Positions 1 to 8,641 of a DNA stretch of 64,000 nucleotides are shown in pieces; the stretch's first letter is position 1, and each line of letters starts with the position of its first letter. The notes under the pieces were generated by a model. The model was not told where the DNA came from, did no database searches, and saw nothing but the letters and a program-made list of their open reading frames with translations. This DNA is from VRUE01 sp963753585 (GTDB lineage Bacteria; Actinomycetota; Thermoleophilia; Solirubrobacterales; 70-9). Location: assembly GCA_963753585.1 (NCBI GenBank), contig CAVWCU010000001.1, positions 1,922,001 to 1,986,000 of the forward strand. The letters run 5' to 3'. The position numbers were made by a program, and so were the translations under genes.

Positions 1-1
1 C

Positions 2-443
2 CTGACCGCGCCGGGCGACGTGGTCGGCACCCTCGCCTACATGGCGCCCGAGCAGGCCGAGGGGCGCGACGTCGGCCCGGAGGCCGACGTCTACTCGCTG
101 GCGCTGATGCTGTACGAGTGCTGGAGCGGCGAGAACCCCAACCGACGCTCCACCCCTGCCGCCACCGCCCGCGCAATCGGCGCCCGCCACCGCCCCCTGC
201 GCCGGCTGCGCCCGGACCTCCCCCGCGAGCTGACCGACGCCGTCGACGCCTGCCTGGAAGCCCGCCCCGGCACGGCGACTTTCGCTGGAGGAGCTGGGAG
301 AGGCGATCGAGGGGTCGCTGGACCGCCTCGCCGAGCGACCTCCCCGCCGCGAGCACTCGCTACACCTGCGCCTTGCGGCCCTCGCCGCCGCCGCGGTTCT
401 GGGAGCCTGGCTCGCCGCCGGTCACGGCGTCCTGCTGCCGTAG
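2..443 (+). pseudogene. Serine/threonine protein kinase, 3' fragment with a frameshift
   Basis: This is the C-terminal part of a Hanks-type Ser/Thr kinase whose start lies outside the window. The visible part starts in the activation segment (GTLAYMAPEQ) and continues with the conserved DVYSLALMLYE helix. Near base 270 the frame breaks: kinase-like sequence resumes one base later as RRLSLEELGEAIEGSL, then a short hydrophobic stretch and a TAG at 441-443. One extra base around 268-273 explains this. As read, the original frame runs on as low-complexity sequence to 526. It sits directly upstream of fhaA, so it belongs to the phospho-signalling operon. A base-calling error is as likely as true decay. 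Confidence 0.7.
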
Positions 444-503
444 GATTCGAGCCGGATTTTCCCGACCCCGGGTGCTGGCCTCGCCCGCGAGAAGGAGCTA
501 CCG

Positions 504-1277
504 ATCAGCGTTCTACGCAACCTTGAGAGTCGGATCGAAGGCCTCGTCGAGGGGGTGTTCAGCCGTGCTTTCAGCTCCGAGGTGCAGCCGGTCGAGCTGG
601 CCCGCAAGCTGGCGAAGGAGATGGACTCCCACAAGACGGCCGGAGTCGCCCGCGTCTACGTGCCGAACGAGTACACCGTCTTCCTCTCCGGCAAGGACCG
701 GACCAAGCTGGAGGGCTACGAGCGCTCCCTGGAGCAGGAGCTCTCCGGCTACCTGCTGGAGCACGCCCGGCGGCGCAGCTATGACCTGCTGACCCGGCCG
801 GCGGTCGAGTTCAAGACCGACGAGCGCTTGCGACTGGGCGAGTTCGGGATCCAGACGCGGCTGGTCAAGCCACCCGCCCGCGAGGGGGAGGCCCCCCGGC
901 AGGGAGAGGAGGGCCACACGATGGTCTACTCGGCGGTGAAGCAGGAGGCCGCCCCGGCGAAGAGCCCTGAGCAGCGAGCCCAGGCGCTGGTGGCGACCCG
1001 TGCCGTCGTCTCCCTGGAGGACCGTCGCTATGTGCTGGACGGCCCGCGCGCCACGATCGGCCGCTCGAAGGAGGCCGAGTGCGTGCTCGCCGACCCCAAC
1101 GTGTCACGGCGCCACGCCGAGCTGCGCCGCTCGCAGACGGGCGACTGGACGATTGCCGACCTGGGGTCCACCAACGGCATCAAGGTGAACGGGCGGCGGG
1201 TGTCCTCGGCCCGCCTCAGCCCGGGCGACCAGGTCACCATCGGGACCACGACCTTCCTGTTCGACATCGAGCAGTAG
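504..1277 (+). CDS. fhaA: FhaA-like protein (DUF3662 plus FHA domain)
   Basis: This is a forkhead-associated adaptor that binds phosphothreonine and, in Mycobacterium, links PknB signalling to peptidoglycan synthesis. The N-terminal DUF3662 domain (about residues 1-125) contains SSEVQPVELARKLAKEM. The C-terminal FHA domain (about 170-255) shows GRSKEAECVLAD, VSRRHAEL and STNGIKVNG. Family homology begins at SVLRNLESRIEGLVEG, upstream of the first canonical start (GTG 555). The matching first codon would be ATC at 504, six bases after GGAG at 494-497. It is therefore either a rare ATC start or a miscalled ATG. If GTG 555 is used, the conserved N-terminus is lost. Confidence 0.85.
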   Translation: MSVLRNLESRIEGLVEGVFSRAFSSEVQPVELARKLAKEMDSHKTAGVARVYVPNEYTVFLSGKDRTKLEGYERSLEQELSGYLLEHARRRSYDLLTRPAVEFKTDERLRLGEFGIQTRLVKPPAREGEAPRQGEEGHTMVYSAVKQEAAPAKSPEQRAQALVATRAVVSLEDRRYVLDGPRATIGRSKEAECVLADPNVSRRHAELRRSQTGDWTIADLGSTNGIKVNGRRVSSARLSPGDQVTIGTTTFLFDIEQ

Positions 1278-1282
1278 GCCGC

Positions 1283-1762
1283 GTGGACTACGACCCGATC
1301 TCGGTTGCGCTCAAGTTCGGCTTCCTCGCCGTTCTCTACCTCTTCCTGCTCTGGGTTGCCCGCAACGCGCTCAAGGACGTGCGGCGCACGGCGACGCCCG
1401 CTTCCGACGCCACCGGGTTCCACCAGGTTGCCGCCCTCGCACCGCAGCCGGGCCCCGACGTCTGGCTGGTCGCCGAGCGCGGCGGCGGCCTCGAGTCCGG
1501 CGAGCGCTTCGACCTGATCGGCGGGCTCTCGATCGGCCGCTCGGCCGAGGCGGACGTGCGGATCGACGACCGCTATGCCTCCGGCGTGCACGCCAGGATC
1601 TTCAGCCGCGATGGCCGTACCTACATCGAGGACATGAACTCGACCAACGGGACCCAGCTCAACGACGCGACCCTCAGCGGCGAGGCGGAGCTGATCGACG
1701 GTGACGTGGTCAGGATCGGCGACACCGAGCTCAGGTTCGAGGCAAGTGACGCGCATGCGTAG
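1283..1762 (+). CDS. fhaB: FhaB/FipA-like membrane-anchored FHA protein
   Basis: The protein is short (159 residues), with one N-terminal membrane segment (about residues 8-26, FGFLAVLYLFLLWVA) followed by a cytoplasmic FHA domain (about 70-150) with GRSAEADVRIDD, SGVHARIF and MNSTNGTQLND. Homologues in mycobacteria bind phosphorylated division and cell-wall proteins. GTG 1283 follows the fhaA stop by five bases, and the order fhaA-fhaB-pstP-rodA-pbpA-pknB matches the actinobacterial cluster. The phosphothreonine-binding Arg and Ser positions look intact. Confidence 0.88.
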   Translation: MDYDPISVALKFGFLAVLYLFLLWVARNALKDVRRTATPASDATGFHQVAALAPQPGPDVWLVAERGGGLESGERFDLIGGLSIGRSAEADVRIDDRYASGVHARIFSRDGRTYIEDMNSTNGTQLNDATLSGEAELIDGDVVRIGDTELRFEASDAHA

Positions 1763-1810
1763 CGACGGTGCATATCTGACTCTTCGGGCGCGGAGCATGC
1801 GCGGAACCGG

Positions 1811-2995
1811 GTGTGCCTGATGCTGCGCATCGACGACCAGGCCTTCCGCACCGACACCGGCCGCCAGCGCAACGCCAACGAGGACTCCTTCTTCGTCCGG
1901 CCGCCGATCTTCGTCGTGGCCGACGGGATGGGCGGTGCCCAGGCCGGCGAGGTCGCCTCCCGAGCCGCCGCCGACGCCTTCGACATCGACCTTCCGGAGG
2001 GCCCGGCCGAGCAGGTCCTGCGCGAGACGATCCTCGCGGCCAACCGGCGCATCCACGACCTCGCCCGCGAGGATCCCTCGCGGGCCGGGATGGGGACGAC
2101 CCTGACCGCGGCGATCGTCAACGCCGAGCGCGAGGAGGTGGCGATCGGGCACGTCGGCGACAGCCGCGCTTACCGCTTGCGCGCCGGTCGCCTCGAGCAG
2201 CTCACCCGCGACCACTCCCTGGTCGAGGAGATGCGCCGCAAGGGCCAGCTCACCGACGCGCAGGCCGAGGATCACCCGCAGCGCTCGATCATCACCCGCG
2301 CCCTCGGGCCCGAGCCGGAGGTCGAGCCCGATGTGCACACCGTGTCCGCCGGCCCGGGCGACGTCTTCCTGATCTGCTCGGACGGGTTGACGACGATGCT
2401 GGCGGAGGGCCAGATCGCGAAGCTGCTCGCCGGCGCGACGACGATGCAGGCGGCAGTGCGCGCCCTCATCGACGAAGCCAACCGTGCGGGGGGCCGCGAC
2501 AACATCACCGCCCTCGCCTTCCGACTCGAAGATGCCGCCACACCGCAACGCCGGCCCGAGGACGCGACGCTGATCGGGTCGAGCGCGGAGGAGGCGGGCC
2601 TCACCGCGACCGAGGTGCGCCGCCGAGCCGCCGCCGCAGCGGCCCAAGATCGCCGCGAGGCCTTGGCAGCCAAGCCACCCCGTCGCCTTCGCCGCGCCGC
2701 CACGGCGCTGGCCGTCCTGGTGGTCCTGGCAGCGCTGGCCTTCGGTGCCTGGTACGGAAACCGCCAGGTCTGGTTCCTCGGCACCGACGACGGTGGGCGC
2801 GTTGCCCTCTACCGCGGCCTGCCTTATGAGCTCCCCCTCGGGATCTCGCTCTACGACGAGCGCTACGCGAGCCCGGTCCAGACTGAGTCGCTGCCGCCGC
2901 GCCGCCGAGATGCCGTCACGGGGCACGACCTGCGCTCGCGCGCCGACGCGGTCTCGCTGGTCGAAGACATCGAAAAATCCCAAGGGGCTCGATGA
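1811..2995 (+). CDS. pstP: PP2C-family Ser/Thr phosphatase PstP
   Basis: This is a metal-dependent (Mn/Mg) phosphatase that reverses the action of the PASTA kinase. The PP2C domain spans about residues 5-245 with RNANEDS, VVADGMGGAQAGEVAS, GHVGDSRAYR, LICSDGLT and GGRDNITAL, which include the metal-binding Asp residues. An Ala/Arg-rich linker is followed by one membrane segment (about 295-313) and an extracytoplasmic tail of about 80 residues. GTG 1811 and ATG 1820 are both possible starts; ATG 1820 better matches the family. Its last codon overlaps the rodA start (ATGA), which implies translational coupling. Confidence 0.93.
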   Translation: MCLMLRIDDQAFRTDTGRQRNANEDSFFVRPPIFVVADGMGGAQAGEVASRAAADAFDIDLPEGPAEQVLRETILAANRRIHDLAREDPSRAGMGTTLTAAIVNAEREEVAIGHVGDSRAYRLRAGRLEQLTRDHSLVEEMRRKGQLTDAQAEDHPQRSIITRALGPEPEVEPDVHTVSAGPGDVFLICSDGLTTMLAEGQIAKLLAGATTMQAAVRALIDEANRAGGRDNITALAFRLEDAATPQRRPEDATLIGSSAEEAGLTATEVRRRAAAAAAQDRREALAAKPPRRLRRAATALAVLVVLAALAFGAWYGNRQVWFLGTDDGGRVALYRGLPYELPLGISLYDERYASPVQTESLPPRRRDAVTGHDLRSRADAVSLVEDIEKSQGAR

Positions 2996-4323
2996 GCGCA
3001 CGTAACCGCGAGCTGACCGCGCTCGTCCCCGTCGCCCTGTTGCTCACCGCCGGCTTCGCCGCGGTCTTCGCTCAGGAGAGCGCCCGGATCGACGACGTCA
3101 GCCTCGTCTACGGCGCCTACTTCCTCGTCGTCTGCCTGGCCGCCCACCTCTATCTGCGCGTCCGGCTTCCCGACGCCGACCCCTACCTCTTCCCGCTGGT
3201 CGCGCTGCTGACCGCCTTCGGCCTGGTGATGATCTACCGGATCGACCCCGACCTGGCTCGCGACCAGGCCAACTGGTTCGTCCTCGGCCTCGCCCTCTTC
3301 GCTCTCACGATCCAGTTTCTGCGCGACTACGACGTGCTCGAGCGCTACCGCTACACGATCGCCGTGGTCGGGCTGCTGCTGCTGCTGGCGCCGCGGCTGC
3401 CGGGGATCGGACAGCAGGTCAACGGCGCCTTCCTGGGGGTCAAGATCGGGCCCCTTGCCTTTCAGCCGGCCGAGTTCTCGAAGATCTGCCTCGTCGTCTT
3501 CCTCGCCAGCTACCTGCGTGAGCACCGCGAGGTGCTGATCGTCGGCGCCCGACGGGTTCTCGGGGTGACGCTGCCACCGCTCAAGCACTTCGGCCCGATG
3601 CTGGTGGTCTGGGGGGCGTCGATGTTCATGCTCGTCTTCATCCGCGACCTCGGCAGCTCGCTGATGTTCTTCGCCGCCTTCCTCGCCCTGCTCTACGTGG
3701 CGACCGGCCGCTTTTCCTTCGTCGCGATCGGCATGGTGATGTTTCTCGTTGGCGCCTGGTTCTTCGCCTCGACCGTGCCGCACGTGCACGACCGGGTCGA
3801 GATCTGGCTCGACCCCTACGCCCACCCGCAGGGCAGCGGGTACCAAATCCTCCAATCGATCTTCGCCCAGGCCGACGGCGGCCTCTTCGGCAAAGGGTTC
3901 GGACAGGCGCTGATCACGATCCCGGGCACCGACAACGCGCTGCTGCCGGCTGCCCAGACCGACACGATCTACTCGCTGATCGTCAACGAGCTCGGCCTCT
4001 TCGGCGCCTGCGGGGTGGTGATGATCTACCTGTTGATCGCGGCGCGGGGCTTCAAGATCGCCCTGATCTCCGACGACGGTTTCTCGAAGCTGCTGGCGAC
4101 CGGCCTGACCGCGGTCTTCTCGATCCAGGCCTTCGTGATCATCGGCGGCGTCACCCGGGTGATCCCGCTGACCGGCGTCACCCTGCCCTTCATCAGCTAC
4201 GGCGGCAGCTCGATCGTCGCCAACTTCGTCCTGCTGGCCTTGCTCCTGCTCGTCTCCGACCGGGCCCGCCGCGAAGCTGCCGCCGAAGCCCACCTCGGCG
4301 GCCTCGCCCTGGAGGGCCGGTGA
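2992..4323 (+). CDS. rodA: SEDS-family peptidoglycan glycosyltransferase RodA/FtsW
   Basis: This is a multi-pass membrane enzyme that polymerises lipid II glycans together with a class B PBP. The 443 residues form about ten to twelve membrane segments. SEDS signatures are present: FIRDLGSS, the large loop ending in GKGFGQ, DTIYSLIVNELGLFGA, and GVTRVIPLTGVTLPFISYGGSS. The start overlaps the pstP stop (ATGA) and the stop overlaps the pbpA start (GTGA). The pairing with pbpA in a kinase operon favours RodA over FtsW, but the sequence alone cannot separate the two. Confidence 0.93.
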   Translation: MSARNRELTALVPVALLLTAGFAAVFAQESARIDDVSLVYGAYFLVVCLAAHLYLRVRLPDADPYLFPLVALLTAFGLVMIYRIDPDLARDQANWFVLGLALFALTIQFLRDYDVLERYRYTIAVVGLLLLLAPRLPGIGQQVNGAFLGVKIGPLAFQPAEFSKICLVVFLASYLREHREVLIVGARRVLGVTLPPLKHFGPMLVVWGASMFMLVFIRDLGSSLMFFAAFLALLYVATGRFSFVAIGMVMFLVGAWFFASTVPHVHDRVEIWLDPYAHPQGSGYQILQSIFAQADGGLFGKGFGQALITIPGTDNALLPAAQTDTIYSLIVNELGLFGACGVVMIYLLIAARGFKIALISDDGFSKLLATGLTAVFSIQAFVIIGGVTRVIPLTGVTLPFISYGGSSIVANFVLLALLLLVSDRARREAAAEAHLGGLALEGR

Positions 4324-5794
4324 ACACGCCAGATCGTCAAGCTCTTCGCCTTTATCGTCGCCCTCTTCTCGGTGCTGATCGGGTTCACCTCGTACTGGTC
4401 CGTGTTCGACGCCGAGGCGCTGAAGGAAGAGGACGCCAACACGCGGCCTCTGTTCGAGCAGCAGCAGATCAAGCGCGGCCGGATCCTCGCCGCCGACGGC
4501 ACGGTGATCGCCCGTTCGGTTCCGAAGGGGAGAGGGCGAGTCGCTGCGCTACGTGCGTCGCTACCTGGAGGGCTCGCTCTACGGGCACCCGATTGGCTAC
4601 AGCTTCGTCGAAGAGGGCGACACCGAGTTCGAGCAGTTCCACAACGACGAGCTCGTCGGCAACGACTCGGAATTCACCTCGATCCTCGACGAGCTGCGCG
4701 GGCGCAACCAGGAAGGCAACGACGTCGTCACAAACCTCGACCCGGCTGCCCAGGCAGTGGCGCTCGAAGGCCTGACCGCGACTGGCTTCGGCGCGGTGGT
4801 TGCGATCGAGCCGCAGAGCGGTCGGGTCCGGGTGCTCGCCTCGAACCCGCCCTACGACCCCAACCGCATTCCCTCCGAACTCACCGAGCTGAACGAAAAC
4901 ACGCTGGAAACGCCGCTCTTCAACCGCGCCACCCAGGGTCAGCTATCCGCCTGGGTCGACCTTCAAGGTGGTGACCGCGGCGGCCGGACTCGACAGCGGC
5001 AAGATCACGCCGGAGACGACGATCGACGCGCCGGGCTCGCTCGAGGTCGAAGGTCAGCCGCTTGAAAACGACTTCGGCGAGGACTTCTTCGGCGCGACCC
5101 TCGACACGGCGCTGACCAACTCGGTCAACACCTGGTTCGGCCAGCTCGGCCAGGACATCGGCCAGGACACGCTCTTCGAATACATGGACCGCTTCGGCTT
5201 CAACACCAAGCCGCCGATCGACCTGCCCGCCGACCAGCTCTCGGTCAGCGGCCTCGGTTCGACGAAGGCGACCTGCTCACCCGCGACGACCCGATCGACC
5301 TCGCCCGCACGGCGATCGGCCAGGAGCGCCTGCTGGTCACACCGCTGCAGATGGCCGAGGTGGCAGCGGCGATCGCCAACGGCGGCCGTCAGATGAAGCC
5401 GCAGATCTGGAGCCGCGTCGTCGACCCCGACGGCCGGGTCACCGATCGCCTCGACCCCTCCGAGTACAGTCAGCCGATCAGCGAGGAGACGGCGGCGGAG
5501 CTGAACACCGCGATGCAGGGGGTCGTCACCGAAGGCACCGGCACCAACGCCGCGATCCCGGGCGTCACGGTGGCCGGCAAGACCGGCACGGCGGAAACCC
5601 CCTTCAACGAATCCTGCGGCGGCGGGATCGACGAGAACCAGGCCTGGTTCATCGGCTTCGCCCCTGCCGAGGATCCCAAGATCGCGATCGCGGCAACGGT
5701 CGAGTGCACGACCCAGTTCGGCAACGACGTCGCCGCGCCGATCTTCCGCGACGTTGCCGAAACGATCCTTGCCGGAGGCTCCGAGCTTGGCTGA
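4320..5794 (+). pseudogene. pbpA: Class B penicillin-binding protein PbpA, four apparent frameshifts
   Basis: This is a D,D-transpeptidase that crosslinks peptidoglycan and is the partner of RodA. The gene is broken as read. Starting at GTG 4320, homology needs a base removed at about 4326, again at 4531 and 4943, and a base added near 5256. With these repairs the product is about 490 residues: a membrane anchor (IVKLFAFIVALFSVLIG), a dimerisation domain, and a transpeptidase domain with STFK, SVN and KTG motifs all intact. Intact motifs and essential context suggest sequence errors more than decay. The stop overlaps the pknB TTG start. Confidence 0.8.
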
Positions 5795-7676
5795 GGTGGG
5801 GGAGGGGGCCGTTGTCGACGGGCGCTACCGGATCCTGCGCCGGATCGGCTCGGGCGGGATGGCCGACGTCTGGCTGGCCGAGGACACGCACCTGCAGCGC
5901 CAGGTCGCGCTCAAGGTTCTGCACGCACGCTTCGTCCAGGACCGCGAGTTCGTCGAGCGCTTCCGCCGCGAGGCCGAGTCCGCCGCCGGCCTCCAGCACC
6001 CCAACGTGGTCTCGGTCTTCGACCGCGGCGACGTCGACGGCACCTACTACATCGCGATGCAGTACCTGGAGGGGCGCTCGCTGAAGCAGCTGATCGACGC
6101 GGGCCTCACTCCCGAGCAGGCGGCCGGCCTGATCCGCCAGGTGCTCGAGGGCGCCCGCTTCGCTCACCGCAACGGCGTCGTCCACCGTGACCTCAAGCCC
6201 CAGAACGTGATCGTCGACGCCGACGGCAAGGCGACGGTGACCGACTTCGGCATCGCCCGAGCGGGGGTCTCGGAGATCACCCAGACCGGCTCGGTGATGG
6301 GCACGCCGCACTATCTCTCGCCCGAGCAGGCCCAGGGCCAGGACGTCACCGCCGTCTCCGACCTCTACTCGATCGGCGTGATGCTCTACGAGGCCCTGGC
6401 CGGCCGGGTGCCGTTCGAGGCCGAGTCCGCCGTCGCGGTTGCGATGAAGCAGGTCTCCCAGGCGCCGCAGCGGCCGAGCTCGATCAACCCGAAGGTCTCA
6501 CCCGCCCTCGACGCGGTCGTGATGAGGGCGCTGGAGAAGGAGCCTGGTCAGCGCTTCCAGAACGCCGACGCTTTCATCGCCGCCCTCGACGCGGCCCTGC
6601 GGGATCCCGCCGGCGGCGCCGAAGGCACGGCAGCCTTCGCACCCCTGCCGCCGGTGGTGGCCACTCCCTCCGAGCCGGTGGCGGAGGGGTACGACGAGGA
6701 GGCAGAGGAGCGCAGGCGCAGGCGACGCCGCTGGCTGCTGGTCGCAGCCGCTGTCCTGATCGGGGCCCTGGTCGGCTTCGCACTGACGCGCGACACGACG
6801 ACCGAGGTACCCAACGTGAAGGACAACGAGCTCAACGTGGCGATCGCGCTGCTCCAGCAGAACGGCTTCGAGGTCGGGGAGGTGAAGCGGGTCGAGCGGG
6901 AAGCCCCGGCGAACACGGTGCTCGAGCAGGACCCGCTCGCCTCGCCTCCGGCGAGCGAGGCCTCGCTCGACTGCGCCTTCCTCTCCTTCTTCTGCTCGAA
7001 GCCGAAGGTCGTGCTCACGGTGAGCGCCGGCCCCGGCACCGCCAGGGTCCCCTCGACCGCCGGGCTGACGGCGGGCGCGGCCGAAGCCGAGGTCGAAGAA
7101 GCGGGCTTCGACCCGCGGATCGAAAAGACGATCTCCGAAAAGGTCGAACAGGGGCTGGTGGTCAACTCGCTGCCCTCCGGCGGCTCGACGGCGACCAAGG
7201 GAAGCGAAGTCATCCTGAGGGTCTCGTCCGGCCCGAAGCTGGCCGCCGTGCCGGTGCTCGTAGGCACCCAGCGCTCAGTTGCGGTGCAGCAGATCCGCGG
7301 CCGCGGCCTCGTGCCCAGCGTCGAAGAACGGGAGAGCTCGACGCCGGCCGGCGAGGTGATCAGCCAGGCCCCGAGCGCCGGCTCGAAGCTGCCCGCCGGG
7401 TCGACCGTCTCGATCGTCGTCTCCAAGGGTGAAGAGACGTCGACCGCCCCGAACGTGATCGGCAAGCTGCGCTCCGAAGCGGTGGAAGCCGTGCGGGCCG
7501 CGGGCCTGAAGCCGACCGTGTCCGAACAACCGACCGAAGTCCCCTCGCAGGTCGGCCGCGTCACCGACCAGTTCCCGCCGCCGGGATCCGAGCTGAAGCC
7601 CGGCGACACCGTGAGCCTGGTGGTCGGCACCGCTGCCGCCGGCGCCACCGAACCCGAAGCGGGCGAACTCGAATGA
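5787..7676 (+). CDS. pknB: PASTA-domain Ser/Thr protein kinase PknB
   Basis: This is a receptor kinase that senses muropeptides or lipid II and phosphorylates cell-wall and division proteins. The kinase domain (about residues 12-275) has GSGGMADVW, VALKVL, HRDLKPQN, DFGIAR and SPEQ. A membrane segment (about 315-333) precedes four PASTA repeats (about 339-618). PASTA 1 carries an insertion at about 392-404 with two cysteines (CAFLSFFC). TTG 5787 is preferred because GGAGG lies at 5774-5778 and it overlaps the pbpA stop; an earlier TTG at 5754 is possible. Its stop overlaps the ddl ATG. Confidence 0.95.
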   Translation: MAEVGEGAVVDGRYRILRRIGSGGMADVWLAEDTHLQRQVALKVLHARFVQDREFVERFRREAESAAGLQHPNVVSVFDRGDVDGTYYIAMQYLEGRSLKQLIDAGLTPEQAAGLIRQVLEGARFAHRNGVVHRDLKPQNVIVDADGKATVTDFGIARAGVSEITQTGSVMGTPHYLSPEQAQGQDVTAVSDLYSIGVMLYEALAGRVPFEAESAVAVAMKQVSQAPQRPSSINPKVSPALDAVVMRALEKEPGQRFQNADAFIAALDAALRDPAGGAEGTAAFAPLPPVVATPSEPVAEGYDEEAEERRRRRRRWLLVAAAVLIGALVGFALTRDTTTEVPNVKDNELNVAIALLQQNGFEVGEVKRVEREAPANTVLEQDPLASPPASEASLDCAFLSFFCSKPKVVLTVSAGPGTARVPSTAGLTAGAAEAEVEEAGFDPRIEKTISEKVEQGLVVNSLPSGGSTATKGSEVILRVSSGPKLAAVPVLVGTQRSVAVQQIRGRGLVPSVEERESSTPAGEVISQAPSAGSKLPAGSTVSIVVSKGEETSTAPNVIGKLRSEAVEAVRAAGLKPTVSEQPTEVPSQVGRVTDQFPPPGSELKPGDTVSLVVGTAAAGATEPEAGELE

Positions 7677-8641
7677 GGGTCGCGGTCCTCAGCGGCGGCC
7701 GCTCCTCCGAGCACGACGTCTCGCTGCGCTCCGGCGAGGCGGTGGCGCGCGGCCTCGAAGAGGCCGGTCATGAGCCGCTGCGGGTGACGATCTCGCGCGA
7801 GGGGGCCTGGAGCTGCGACGGCTCGCCGGTCGCGTTGACGCCCGGCGAGGGCCTGCTCGGCACCGAGGTCGCCTTCCCGGCCCTGCATGGTCCCTTCGGC
7901 GAGGACGGCAGCGTCCAGGGCCTGCTCGAGTGGCTCGAGCTGCCCTACGTCGGCTCCGACGTGCTCTCCTCGGCGATCTGCATGGACAAGCTGACGCTGA
8001 AGCGGCTCTTCGCCCAGGCGGGGATCCCGCAGGTCGCGTTCGTCTCCGCCGGTGAGCCGGGCTGGCGCGAGCGCTGCGAGTCGATGGGCTCGCCGCTCTG
8101 GGTCAAGCCCTCCCGTCTCGGCTCCAGCGTGGGGATCAGCCGGGTCGAGGGGACGGGGGGAGAGCTGGACGACGCGGTCACGCTCGCCCGTCGCCACGAC
8201 CCCCGGGTAATCGTCGAGGCTCATGCCCGGGGCCGCGAGGTCGAGTGCTCCCTGCTCGGCAACGAGGGCGTCGAGGCCTCAACGCCGGGCGAGGTCGTCG
8301 CCAATGGCGAGTGGTACGACTACGAGACCAAGTACCGCGACGGCGGCATGGAGCTGGCCGTCCCGGCTCCGATCGGCGACGAGCAGCTGGCTCGCGTCCG
8401 CGACCTCGCCGCCACCGCCTTCGAGCTGGCCGGCTGCGCCGGCCTCGCCCGCTGCGACTTCTTCGTCGAGCCCGACGGTGCCGTCCTGGTCAACGAGATC
8501 AACACCATGCCCGGCTTCACCCAGACCAGCGTCTACGCCAAGCTCTGGGAGGCCAGCGGAGTCGCGTACCCAGAGCTCTGCGACCGGCTGGTGGAGCTGG
8601 CGCTGGAGCGCCACGCCAAGGCGCGCTCCTACGAGTTCTGA
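7673..8641 (+). CDS. ddl: D-alanine--D-alanine ligase
   Basis: This ATP-grasp enzyme joins two D-alanines for the peptidoglycan stem peptide. The 322 residues include the N-terminal VLSGGRSSEHDVSLRSG, the substrate loop HGPFGEDGSVQG, the ATP-grasp segment LWVKPSRLGSSVGIS, and the metal site DFFVEPDGAVLVNEINTMPG. Length and motifs are typical. The start overlaps the pknB stop (ATGA), so a precursor-synthesis gene is coupled to the sensor kinase, which is not the mycobacterial arrangement. Its 3' end overlaps the convergent methyltransferase gene by 13 bases. Confidence 0.95.
   Translation: MRVAVLSGGRSSEHDVSLRSGEAVARGLEEAGHEPLRVTISREGAWSCDGSPVALTPGEGLLGTEVAFPALHGPFGEDGSVQGLLEWLELPYVGSDVLSSAICMDKLTLKRLFAQAGIPQVAFVSAGEPGWRERCESMGSPLWVKPSRLGSSVGISRVEGTGGELDDAVTLARRHDPRVIVEAHARGREVECSLLGNEGVEASTPGEVVANGEWYDYETKYRDGGMELAVPAPIGDEQLARVRDLAATAFELAGCAGLARCDFFVEPDGAVLVNEINTMPGFTQTSVYAKLWEASGVAYPELCDRLVELALERHAKARSYEF

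Noticed and set aside
1028..4293. Long open frames on the minus strand opposite pstP and rodA
   Set aside because: They are low-complexity Arg/Gly/Asp/Glu-rich frames that mirror high-GC codon use on the + strand; the + frames carry clear domains.
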